Part shown: piece after piece, positions 23,730 to 34,185 of the stretch | Layout: each line of letters begins with the position of its first letter | Position numbering within the stretch: position 1 is the stretch's first letter | Source: Pegoplata infirma | Lineage: Eukaryota > Arthropoda > Insecta > Diptera > Anthomyiidae | Direction: 5' to 3' | DNA: 64,000 nucleotides | NCBI GenBank assembly: GCA_963921195.1 | Contig: CAWUER010000514.1 | Span: 3,472,001 to 3,536,000 of the forward strand | The notes under the pieces: model-generated | The model's input: the letters and a program-made list of their open reading frames with translations, nothing else | Databases searched by the model: none | Told to the model about the DNA's origin: nothing | Translations under genes and position numbers: made by a program

Positions 23730-25133
23730 ATGGACACAAATGATACCGATTTAATTCGAGGCTCTGCCTCACCGACTGGTGCTGGTCCTAGCACTGGTCT
23801 TAGGGTTGCGACCTTGAAGTCCGACCTTGATTCTGGTAGGGGTGCTCAGCCTAATATTGGTGGTAAAAAGAAAAAGAAACTTAAACCATCAAAGGTCAGG
23901 CACAACCAGAGACGGCTTTGTTTGAAAATAATTAACAGACTAAGCCAACTTGATGGAACGAAGCTCTCCGAACGTGAGAGGGCGTCGCTATCATGGGCGA
24001 AAGGAGTCATTGAAGAACAGGACAAACTTTCGGCAATGCGCGCATCTGACAAACAGAGCGCTGTTTCGGCCTCGTCATCGAAGTCTGGTAAAAGGTTGCG
24101 CTCGCCCGACGAGAAACCTTTACCTAAGAGATCTAAGGTGACCGGCAACGTCTGGACTCAGTCTTTTAGTGAAGTGGTTAAAGGTAACTTCGTTAGGGCT
24201 GTGATAAACAGGCAAAATGGGGATTGTAGTATTCCAAGGGACAAGTGGAGTTTAGTTGAAACTAAACTAAATGAAATCTACTATAGGCTCCTTGAGAGTA
24301 TGCCTGATTTTCTACCTACTACTGTCAACGCAGGTTGGTATCAGGGGCGAGTAAAACTCGTTGCTTTTGGGAACGAAAGATCCGCAGCCGTGTTTAAGGT
24401 TGCCATTAGCCAAGTGGGAGAGTTATGGCCTGGAGCCAGACTGGACGTTGTGGAAAAACATGATATCCCCTCGCAACCCAGAGCTCATGCATGGATCCCA
24501 ATGGCTACAAATGACACTGCGGTGATTCTTAAGATGATAAAAGTCTGCAATCCTGACCTTCCAACTCAGAATTGGCAAATTGCCAGATTGGGTGAGATGG
24601 AGGGCGCTCGTCGTCAAGCAGTGGTCTTGGTTAATGAGGAATCGCTTCCGCTTTTAGCCAGGACTGACGGCATTATTAGATTTGGATTTTTTCATATAAG
24701 AGTCAATGTCTACAAGGGCGACCAGAAGACTATTTTGGACGCAGACAAGCCAGTGGCAGAGTCGGCTGGGGAGGAGAATCTGGAAAAGGTTGATATTCAG
24801 CTGGCCGATTCTAGGCTGATGGGAGATGCATCTGGCATTTTTGAAACCGAATCTGGTAACGAATGCGACCTCTGTGATGGCCTGGAGGATAAAGCCGATG
24901 CCACGATGGGTGACATTCAGGACGAGGCCCATGCAGTGAGGAATTCGGAGAGTTCTGTTGCCTCCGATTCAGAACAGATGGGATATATATCTGGCTTATT
25001 CGAAACCGAATCTGGGGACGAATGCGACCTCTATGATAACACGGAGGATGAAGCCAATAACACGGTGGTGGAAAGGATGGTGGAAAAAAAGCAAGATGTT
25101 GCGGTTCCTACACATAAACCTCCATCACTGTAA
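23730..25133 (+). CDS. LINE ORF1 protein (nucleic-acid-binding/RNP protein), copy 1
   Basis: The 467-residue ORF1 is intact from ATG to TAA. ORF1 proteins of LINEs coat the element RNA and bring it to the nucleus. The N-terminal quarter is rich in Ser/Gly and contains a lysine-rich stretch (around residues 48-55) and a second basic patch (KRLRSPDEKPLPKRSK, about 120-135) that could act as nuclear localisation or RNA-binding signals. The middle (about 140-335) looks globular, with conserved-looking LWPGARLDVVEKHDIP and NWQIARLGEMEG segments; it is reminiscent of the DUF4780-type domain of dipteran retroelement ORF1s, but this is tentative. I see no CCHC zinc knuckles. The C-terminus is acidic and carries a 53-residue duplication, with FETESG(N/D)ECDL at about 371 and again at about 424. 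ORF2 starts 38 bases before its end in another frame. Confidence 0.9.
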   Translation: MDTNDTDLIRGSASPTGAGPSTGLRVATLKSDLDSGRGAQPNIGGKKKKKLKPSKVRHNQRRLCLKIINRLSQLDGTKLSERERASLSWAKGVIEEQDKLSAMRASDKQSAVSASSSKSGKRLRSPDEKPLPKRSKVTGNVWTQSFSEVVKGNFVRAVINRQNGDCSIPRDKWSLVETKLNEIYYRLLESMPDFLPTTVNAGWYQGRVKLVAFGNERSAAVFKVAISQVGELWPGARLDVVEKHDIPSQPRAHAWIPMATNDTAVILKMIKVCNPDLPTQNWQIARLGEMEGARRQAVVLVNEESLPLLARTDGIIRFGFFHIRVNVYKGDQKTILDADKPVAESAGEENLEKVDIQLADSRLMGDASGIFETESGNECDLCDGLEDKADATMGDIQDEAHAVRNSESSVASDSEQMGYISGLFETESGDECDLYDNTEDEANNTVVERMVEKKQDVAVPTHKPPSL

Positions 25134-28100
25134 GGCAGCCTCAGCTGCACTCTTGCTGCGCCTGACGACAGGAGCAGTTGACTTGGTTTTTATCCAAGAG
25201 CCCTGGGTGCGGGGTGGCAGGGTTTGCGGATTGAAGGCCCCTGGGTTTAAGTTGGTGGTTGCCAAAGGTGAGGGCTCACCAAGAGCCTGCATCTTGGCAA
25301 AAAATGGCTTAAATATATTCTTTTTATCAACTTTTAGTGATATGGATGTTACAGCGGCTAGCTTAGAGCTTCATGGGAAGTCTATTTGGCTCGCCTCTGC
25401 GTATTTTCCTAATCCGGGGTCAATACCCCCGGAGAAGGTTGTCGGTCTAATTCGGGAGTCTGAATCTAGGGGACACCAGTTAGTAGTGTGTTGTGATGCT
25501 AATGCACATCATTCGATATGGGGAAGTACAGACACAAATGATAGAGGCGAATCACTTTTGGAGTTTTTGTTAAGCACTAACCTGTATATTTGTAACAAGG
25601 GTGGTGAACCAACTTTCGTTACAAGTACGCGGCAAGAGGTTCTTGACGTAACACTTGTATCAGATACATTGTCTGATAGAATTGATGACTGGAGAGTTTT
25701 GGAAGAGCATTCTTTCTCAGATCATCGCTACATTGAGTTTTTACTCAGGGAGCGTGCCCCGGTTGAGACAGTCTCTAGAAATCTGAGGAGAACAAATTGG
25801 GTGAAATATAGGGAGACTTTTTCTTTGCTTTTGGATGAAGTACCCTTATCTGAACCACATAGTTTGGCGGAAATTGACTGTCTGGTGGACCATATAACAA
25901 ATGTTTGTAATAGGTGCCTGGATGCGTCTTGCCCTTCTGCAAAGCCTAGAGGGAAAAGGAAGCCACCTTGGTGGTCAAATGAGTTGCAGACGAGCAGAGA
26001 TTCCTGCAGAAAGCTCTTTAATAAGGCTAAATTTTCAAGAGCGGACGAGGACTGGTCTGCATACAGGCTGCAACTTAAGAGTTATAAAAAGATGATCAGA
26101 AATGCAAAATGTGATTCTTGGAAAAACTTCTGTGGAAACATAGAAGACGTTTCTGAGGCATCCAGGCTGCGCAAGGTTCTGGCTTCTTCTCCTTGCACCC
26201 TGGGATACCTGAAAGATCCTAATGGGGTGTGGTCTTCCTCCAGTGGAGAGTCGCTGGATCTCCTTTTAAACACGCATTTTCCGGGCAATTCCATGACGCC
26301 GTTTCAAGCTTTGGAACGTTCTGACGCCCAAGCATCTGAAATTGCTTCGGAAATAATAAATATGCCAACATTAATCTGGGCGATAAAAAGCTTCAGGCCC
26401 TATAAATCTCCGGGACCTGATGGTATAATCCCGGCTGAGTTGCAGCAAGTGTCGGACTATATAGCCCCGTTGCTGTATAATCTATACACAGCATGCATCA
26501 ACTGGTCGTATATTCCTTTAAAATGGAGAGATACCAGAGTCGTATTTATCCCGAAGGCTGGGAAAAGTTCCCACACAGCTCCGAAGGATTTCAGACCAAT
26601 TAGTCTGTCTTCTTTTTTGTTAAAGACAATGGAACGAATGATAGACTCATATTTGCGTAGAGTGATTGACCCGAGATTGCTTTCGACAAAGCAACATGCA
26701 TACAGCAAGGGACGATCAACGGAAACAGCTCTTCATGAGCTCGTTGGTACCATCGAGAGATCGCTTTCGGTAAAGGAGTACACTATGGTGGCCTTTCTTG
26801 ATATTGAGGGGGCTTTTAATAATGTCATCCCAGAATCGATAATATTGGCATTGTCTGGTCTGGGAGTAAAGCGTGAAATCGTTTTAATGGTGGAAAGCCT
26901 ACTTGCCAGTAGACGTATAACGTCTGAATTGGGAGCGTCCGTCATATCTCGATTTGTCAATAGGGGCACACCACAGGGAGGTGTTCTTTCGCCGCTTCTT
27001 TGGAACCTGGCACTGAATTCAATGCTACTATCTCTAGAAGCACGTGGTTGTCATGTTGTCGCATATGCTGACGATGTCGCGATAGCGGTAAAGGGGAAGC
27101 ATCTGCCAACATTGCGGGACATTCTTCAGGGTTCTCTGAAAGATCTGTCTAAATGGGCAAGAGACTGTGGTCTAGGAGTTAATCCTAGTAAAACAGAGCT
27201 TGTTTTATTTACAAGGAAAAATAAGATTCCTGCTTTTGATCCTATTTCTTTGGACGGTACTGAAATCACCTTCTCAGATGGAGCCAAGTATCTTGGAGTA
27301 TTTCTAGATAGGAAGCTGAATTTCAGGCGTAATATTGAGGAACGGGTGAGAAAAGCAACGATTGCTTTGTATTCCTGTAAAAGGGCCATTGGAAAACGAT
27401 GGGGTTTTAGCCCTCAAGTCGTTCATTGGATCTATACAGCAGTGGTGCGTCCAATTTTGCTGTATGGAATCATTGTCTGGTGGCCTGCTTTAGAAACAAA
27501 ATCGAACTGTGTCTTTATCACGAAGGTACAGAGAATGGCGTCAATGTGCATCACTGGTGCTCTTCGTACTACACCTACGGCTGCATTAGAAATCCTCCTT
27601 CACCTGATACCCTTGGACATATTGGGTAGGCAGTATGCAGCTGCGTCGGCAATTCGACTTAATAGCACGCTGCAATGGAGGAGCAGCGATTGTGGCCATA
27701 GCGCGATCTTGAAAAAGATAACAATACCACAAAATGTGGATTGTGCTCCCTCTTTGAGCCTCTTTGAGCGCCACTTTACCACTATGATACCATCCAGGGA
27801 GTCTTGGATGGGGGATACTCCGGGAAGTGGAGCTACCATAAATTTTTACACAGATGGATCGAGGCTGCACGAACAAGTGGGCTTTGGGGTCTATTCGGAA
27901 GAGCTTGGATTGAGCCTGGCTCGTAGATTGCCAGATCATTGCAGTGTCTACTAGGCAGAGATGCTGGCAATAAAGGAAGTGGCTGACTGGTTGAGCTGCA
28001 ATGTCTTGTCTACAACCGCAGTCAACATCTATACTGACAGTCAAGCCGCGGTCAAGTCCCTGGATTCAATGTTTCTGAAAACAAGATCTGCCCTTAACTG

Positions 28101-28689
28101 CCGCACGTCTTTAAATGAGATGGCCAAGCAGTTTAACATACGACTCATATGGGTCCCAGGGCACAGAGACATTCCAGGGAATCGCAAAGCCGATGAGCTT
28201 GCAAGACTAGGAACTACCTTACAGGTTCCAACAGAATTGGAATGTGTTGGTATGCCTCTAGAAACTTGCAAGCAAAACCTACGGCTTTGTTCTGCGACGG
28301 AGACTAATCAAAGATGGGCAAATGGATGGACGTGTGAGACAACACGACTGATTTGGCCTTCTCTTAATCAGGGGCGCACAAGTGAGCTGATATCGCTTCC
28401 AAGAGGAGAGATTTCAACGGTGGTTTCTATAATTACCGGACACTGTCTTATAGGGAAGCACGCAGAGCGGTTAAATGTGCCGTCGAATGACTTTTGCCGA
28501 AGTTGCATGGATGAAGAGGAGTTGGAAACTATCGAACACTTTATTTGCCATTGCCCGGCACTTTCTGGTCAGCGACTTGCTTCACTGGGATCTAGGGAGC
28601 TGTACGATCTTTCAGATTTGTCGGATGTCAAAATTCAACATCTAAGGAGTTTCATAAGAAGCTCAAACTGGTTTAACGACAGGGACTAG
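25096..28689 (+). pseudogene. LINE ORF2 (endonuclease-RT-RNase H), copy 1, with internal amber stop
   Basis: This encodes the enzyme that nicks target DNA and reverse-transcribes the element RNA in place. I chose the ATG at 25096 because family ORF2s begin just before the INLHH endonuclease motif; the frame is open further upstream. Domains (residues from this start): APE-type endonuclease with N8, E35 (QEPW), D134 in DANAHH and SDH at 208-210; reverse transcriptase with D569 (FLDIEGAF), TPQGGVLSPLL, and YADD at 657-660; RNase H with D920 (YTDGS), E955 (AEMLAI), D981 (TDSQ) and D1033 (KADELAR); then a CysCys-HisCys motif (C1134, C1137, H1148, C1153). A TAG at 27952-27954 (codon 953) interrupts RNase H two codons before catalytic E955, at a position usually glutamine, so CAG to TAG is the likely change. 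The 953-codon upstream part keeps a complete EN and RT. Without readthrough, RNase H and the Cys/His motif are lost. The frame ends in two consecutive TAGs. Confidence 0.9.
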
Positions 28690-28793
28690 TAGGGAAACCT
28701 ATTACGACCCCGTGGTATCACAATGGACCTCAGAGTCTACGTGTGTTGACGTAAAACGTCAGCAGCCACTTACAACCTAACCTAACCTAACCT
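28690..28793 (+). other. LINE 3' UTR: stem-loop and (AACCT)4 tail, copy 1
   Basis: A short 3' UTR contains a stem-loop: GTTGACG (28745-28751), loop TAAAA, CGTCAGC (28757-28763), seven pairs including one G-T. It is followed by four AACCT units (28774-28793) that form the 3' tail. A 3' hairpin plus simple-repeat tail is typical of stringent-type LINEs whose reverse transcriptase recognises its own RNA end. Confidence 0.75.
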
Positions 28794-31700
28794 ATTCTAT
28801 TTAAACTTTATTGAAAAAGATTTAAATTCGTGCGAAGGCATTTGAAATCGAAATAATGGTAACCTTGATATAGCCATTTCAAGTTATTACAAGTAACCCG
28901 AAAATATTTTTGATATGAATGCATAAATATCTGTTAATACTAGTCTGATAGTCTTAAATTTTTTCTGTCATGATAAAGCTAATATACTTATGCATTCTAG
29001 TTTTTATAGAGTCAAAATCGCATCATTATTTACCGAGTTATAGCAATTTAAAAATTAGGGTCTCCAAAAAACCTTAAATAATGGGTTTCTCATAAAAATG
29101 AAAAAAAAAACTTTGCATAAATGCATATATCTCTGTAAGTACCAGCCCGATTGTCTCACATTTGGTTCCAGAGGAAAGATAAAGTCTCAATCTTTTAATT
29201 TTTTGTTATTTTGACAAAATCGGAGCAATAGTTGCAGAGATACAGCCGTTGAAAGTAAAAGGTCTCCAGACTACGAAAAATTACAAGTTTATCATTTTTG
29301 AAAAAATAAATTTTTTTAAAAATTTAAAATCGAGCAATCTCTTTTATTCTATTTAAACTTTATTGAAAAAGATTTAAATTCGTGCAAAGGCATTTGAAAT
29401 CGATATAATGGTAACCTTGATATAGCCATTTCAAGTTATTACAAGTAACCCGAAAATATTTTTGATATGAATGCATAAATATCTGTTAATATTAGTCTGA
29501 TAGTCTTAAATTTTTTCTGTCATGATAAAGCTAATATACTTATGCATTCTAGTTTTTATAGAGTCAAAATCGCATCATTATTTACCGAGTTATAGCAATT
29601 TAAAAATTAGGGTCTCCAAAAAACCTTAAATAATGGGTTTCTCATAAAAATGAAAAAAAAACTTTGCATAAATGCATATATCTCTGTAAGTACCAGCCCG
29701 ATTGTCTCACATTTGGTTCCAGAGGAAAGATAAAGTCTCAATCTTTTATTTTTTTGTTATTTTGACAAAATCGGAGCAATAGTTGCAGAGATACAGCCGT
29801 TGAAAGTAAAAGTCTCCAGACTACGAAAAATTACAAGTTTATCATTTTTGAAAAAATAAATTTTTTTAAAAATTTAAAATCGAGCAATCTCTTTTATTCT
29901 ATTTAAACTTTATTGAAAAAGATTTAAATTCGTGCAAAGGCATTTGAAATCGTTATAATGGTAACCTTGATATAGCCATTTCAAGTTATTACAAGCAACC
30001 CGAAAATATTTTTGATATGAATGCATAAATATCTGTTAATACTAGTCCGATAGTCTTAATTTTTTTCTGTCATGATAAAGCTAATATACTTATGCCTTCT
30101 AGTTTTTATAGAGTCAAAATCGGATCATTATTTACCGAGTTATAGCAATTTAAAAATGAGGGTCTCCAAAAAACCTTAAATAATGGGTTTCTCATAAAAA
30201 TGAAAAAAAAACTTTGCATAAATGCATATATCTCTGTAAGTACCAGCCCGATTGTCTCACATTTGGTTTCAGAGGAAAGATAAAGTCTCAATCTTTTATT
30301 TTTTTGTTATTTTGACAAAATCGGAGCAATAGTTGCAGAGATACAGCCGTTGAAAGTAAAAGGTCTCCAGACTACGAAAAATTACAAGTTTATCATTTTT
30401 GAAAAAATAAATTTTTTTAAAAATTTAAAATCGAGCAATCTCTTTTATTCTATTTAAACTTCATTGAAAAAGATTTAAATTTGTGCAAAGGCATTAGAAA
30501 ACGATAGAATGGTAACCTTGATATAGCCATTTCAAGTTATTACAAGTAACCCGAAAATATTTTTGATATGAATGCATAAATATCTGTTAATACTAGTCTG
30601 ATAGTCTAAAATTTTTTTCTGTCATGATAAAGCTAATATACTTATGCCTTCTAGTTTTTATAGAGTCAAAATCGGATCATTATTTACCGAGTTATAGCAA
30701 TTTAAAAATTAGGGTCTCCAAAAAACCTTAAATAATGGGTTTCTCATAAAAATGAAAAAAAAAACTTTGCATAAATGCATATATCTCTGTAAGTACCAGC
30801 CCGATTGTCTCACATTTGGTTCCAGAGGAAAGATAAAGTCTCAATCTTTTATTTTTTTGTTATTTTGACAAAATCGGAGCAATAGTTGCAGAGATACAGC
30901 CGTTGAAAGTAAAAGGTCTCCAGACTACGAAAAATTACAAGTTTATCATTTTTGAAAAAAATAAATTTTTTTAAAAATTTAAAATCGAGCAATCTCTTTT
31001 ATTCTATTTAAACTTTATTGAAAAAGATTTAAATTCGTGCGAAGGCATTTGAAATCGAAATAATGGTAACCTTGATATAGCCATTTCAAGTTATTACAAG
31101 TAACCCGAAAATATTTTTGATATGAATGCATAAATATCTGTTAATACTAGTCTGATAGTCTTACATTTTTTCTGTCATGATAAAGCTAATATACTTATGC
31201 ATTCTAGTTTTTATAGAGTCAAAATCGCATCATTATTTACCGAGTTATAGCAATTTAAAAATTAGAGTCTCCAAAAAACCTTAAATAATGGGTTTCTCAT
31301 AAAAATGAAAAAAAAACTTTGCATAAATGCATATATCTCTGTAAGTACCAGCCCGATTGTCTCACATTTGGTTCCAGAGGAAAGATAAAGTCTCAATCTT
31401 TTATTTTTTTGTTATTTTGACAAAATCGGAGCAATAGTTGCAGAGATACAGCCGTTGAAAGTAAAAGGTCTCCAGACTACGAAAAATTACAAGTTTATCA
31501 TTTTTGAAAAAATAAATTTTTTTAAAAATTTAAAATCGAGCAATCTCTTTTATTCTATTTAAACTTTATTGAAAAAGATTTAAATTCGTGCAAAGGCATT
31601 TGAAATCGATATAATGGTAACCTTGATATAGCCATTTCAAGTTATTACAAGTAACCCGAAAATATTTTTGATATGAATGCATAAATATCTGTTAATACTA

Positions 31701-34139
31701 GTCCGATAGTCTTAATTTTTTTCTGTCATGATAAAGCTAATATACTTATGCCTTCTAGTTTTTATAGAGTCAAAATCGGATCATTATTTACCGAGTTATA
31801 GCAATTTAAAAATTAGGGTCTCCAAAAAACCTTAAATAATGGGTTTCTCATAAAAATTAAAAAAAAACTTTGCATAAATGCATATATCTCTGTAAGTACC
31901 AGCCCGATTGTCTCACATTTGGTTCCAGAGGAAAGATAAAGTCTCAATCTTTTATTGTTTTGTTATTTTGACAAAATCGGAGCAATAGTTGCAGAGATAC
32001 AGCCGTTGAAAGTAAAAGGTCTCCAGACTACGAAAAATTACAAGTTTATCATTTTTGAAAAAATAATTTTTTTTAAAAATTTAAAATCGAGCAATCTCTT
32101 TTATTCTATTTAAACTTTATTGAAAAAGATTTAAATTCGTGCAAAGGCATTTGAAATCGATATAATGGTAACCTTGATATAGCCATTTCAAGTTATTACA
32201 AGTAACCCGAAAATATTTTTGATATGAATGCATAAATATCTGTTAATACTAGTCCGATAGTCTTAATTTTTTTCTGTCATGATAAAGCTAATATACTTAT
32301 GCCTTCTAGTTTTTATAGAGTCAAAATCGCATCATTATTTACCGAGTTATAGCAATTTAAAAATGAGGGTCTCCAAAAAACCTTAAATAATGGGTTTCTC
32401 ATAAAAATGAAAAAAAAAAACTTTGCATAAAAGCATATATCTCTGTAAGTACCAGCCCGATTGTCTCACATTTGGTTCCAGAGGAAAGATAAAGTCTCAA
32501 TCTTTTATTTTTTTGTTATTTTGACAAAATCGGAGCAATAGTTGCAGAGATACAGCCGTTGAAAGTAAAAGGTCTCCAGACTACGAAAAATTACAAGTTT
32601 ATCATTTTTGAAAAAATAAATTTTTTTAAAAATTTAAAATCGAGCAATCTCTTTTATTCTATTTAAACTTTATTGAAAAAGATTTAAATTCGTGCAAAGG
32701 CATTTGAAATCGAAATAATGGTAACCTTGATATAGCCATTTCAAGTTATTACAAGTAACCCGAAAATATTTTTGACATGAATGCATAAATATCTGTTAAT
32801 ACTAGTCCGATAGTCTTAATTTTTTTCTGTCATGATAAAGCTAATATACTTATGCCTTCTAGTTTTTATAGAGTCAAAATCGGATCATTATTTACCGAGT
32901 TATAGCAATTTAAAAATTAGGGTCTCCAAAAAACCTTAAATAATGGGTTTCTCATAAAAATGAAAAAAAAACTTTGCATAAATGCATATATCTCTGTAAG
33001 TACCAGCCCGATTGTCTCACATTTGGTTCCAGAGGAAAGATAAAGTCTCAATCTTTTATTTTTTTGTTATTTTGACAAAATCGGAGCAATAGTTGCAGAG
33101 ATACAGCCGTTGAAAGTAAAAGGTCTCCAGACTACGAAAAATTACAAGTTTATCATTTTTGAAAAAATAAATTTTTTTAAAAATTTAAAATCGAGCAATC
33201 TCTTTTATTCTATTTAAACTTTATTGAAAAAGATTTAAATTCGTGCGAAGGCATTTGAAATCGAAATAATGGTAACCTTGATATAGCCATTTCAAGTTAT
33301 TACAAGTAACCCGAAAATATTTTTGATATGAATGCATAAATATCTGTTAATACTAGTCTGATAGTCTTAAATTTTTTCTGTCATGATAAAGCTAATATAC
33401 TTATGCATTCTAGTTTTTATAGAGTCAAAATCGCATCATTATTTACCGAGTTATAGCAATTTAAAACTTAGGGTCTCCAAAAAACCTTAAATAATGGGTT
33501 TCTCATAAAAATGAAAAAAAAACTTTGCATAAATGCATATATCTCTGTAAGTACCAGCCCGATTGTCTCACATTTGGTTCCAGAGGAAAGATAAAGTCTC
33601 AATCTTTTATTTTTTTGTTATTTTGACAAAATCGGAGCAATAGTTGCAGAGATACAGCCGTTGAAAGTAAAAGGTCTCCAGACTACGAAAAATTACAAGT
33701 TTATCATTTTTGAAAAAATAAATTTTTTTAAAAATTTAAAATCGAGCAATCTCTTTTATTCTATTTAAACTTTATTGAAAAAGATTTAAATTCGTGCAAA
33801 GGCATTTGAAATCGATATAATGGTAACCTTGATATAGCCATTTCAAGTTATTACAAGTAACCCGAAAATATTTTTGATATGAATGCATAAATATCTGTTA
33901 ATACTAGTCCGATAGTCTTAATTTTTTTCTGTCATGATAAAGCTAATATATTTATGCCTTCTAGTTTTTATAGAGTCAAAATCGGATCATTATTTACCGA
34001 GTTATAGCAATTTAAAAATGAGGGTCTCCAAAAAACCTTAAATAATGGGTTTCTCATAAAAATGAAAAAAAAAACTTTGCATAAATGCATATATCTCTGT
34101 AAGTACCAGCCCGATTGTCTCACATTTGGTTCCAGAGGA

Positions 34140-34185
34140 AAGATAAAGTCTCAATCAATCTCAATTACAAGTTTATCATTTTTGA
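34140..34185 (+). repeat. Junction of a shortened satellite monomer (first of two)
   Basis: After GTCTCAATC the usual TTTTATTTTTTTGTTATT...CGAAAAATTACAAG segment is replaced by AATCTCAA before TTACAAGTTTATC, a deletion of about 110 bp with a partial re-copy of TCTCAA. The same junction recurs at 36832-36850. Confidence 0.88.

Larger units (their letters stand above)
23603..28793 (+). mobile_element. LOA-like non-LTR retrotransposon (LINE), copy 1, full-length
   Basis: This 5191-bp element has a 127-bp 5' UTR, ORF1 (23730-25133), an overlapping ORF2 (25096-28689) with endonuclease, reverse transcriptase, RNase H and a C-terminal Cys/His motif, a 104-bp 3' UTR with a hairpin, and an (AACCT)4 tail instead of poly(A). 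It is flanked by an 11-bp target-site duplication, so it is a genuine target-primed insertion into the satellite. APE endonuclease plus RNase H with this ORF2 start (RFLHINLHHCKAAS) resembles the LOA group of dipteran LINEs (Bilbo, Trim, LOA); a related RNase H-bearing clade such as I or an R1 relative is possible. It is GC-richer than the surrounding satellite. Confidence 0.9.

Noticed and set aside
23846..24148. 100-codon antisense ORF in LINE ORF1, and a 152-codon antisense ORF at 27586-28044
   Set aside because: They are shadow frames of the sense coding regions, present in both copies only because the copies are nearly identical.
28774..28793. Telomeric repeat or chromosome end
   Set aside because: There are only four AACCT units, they are exactly the tail of a LINE, and they are followed by a target-site duplication and normal satellite.
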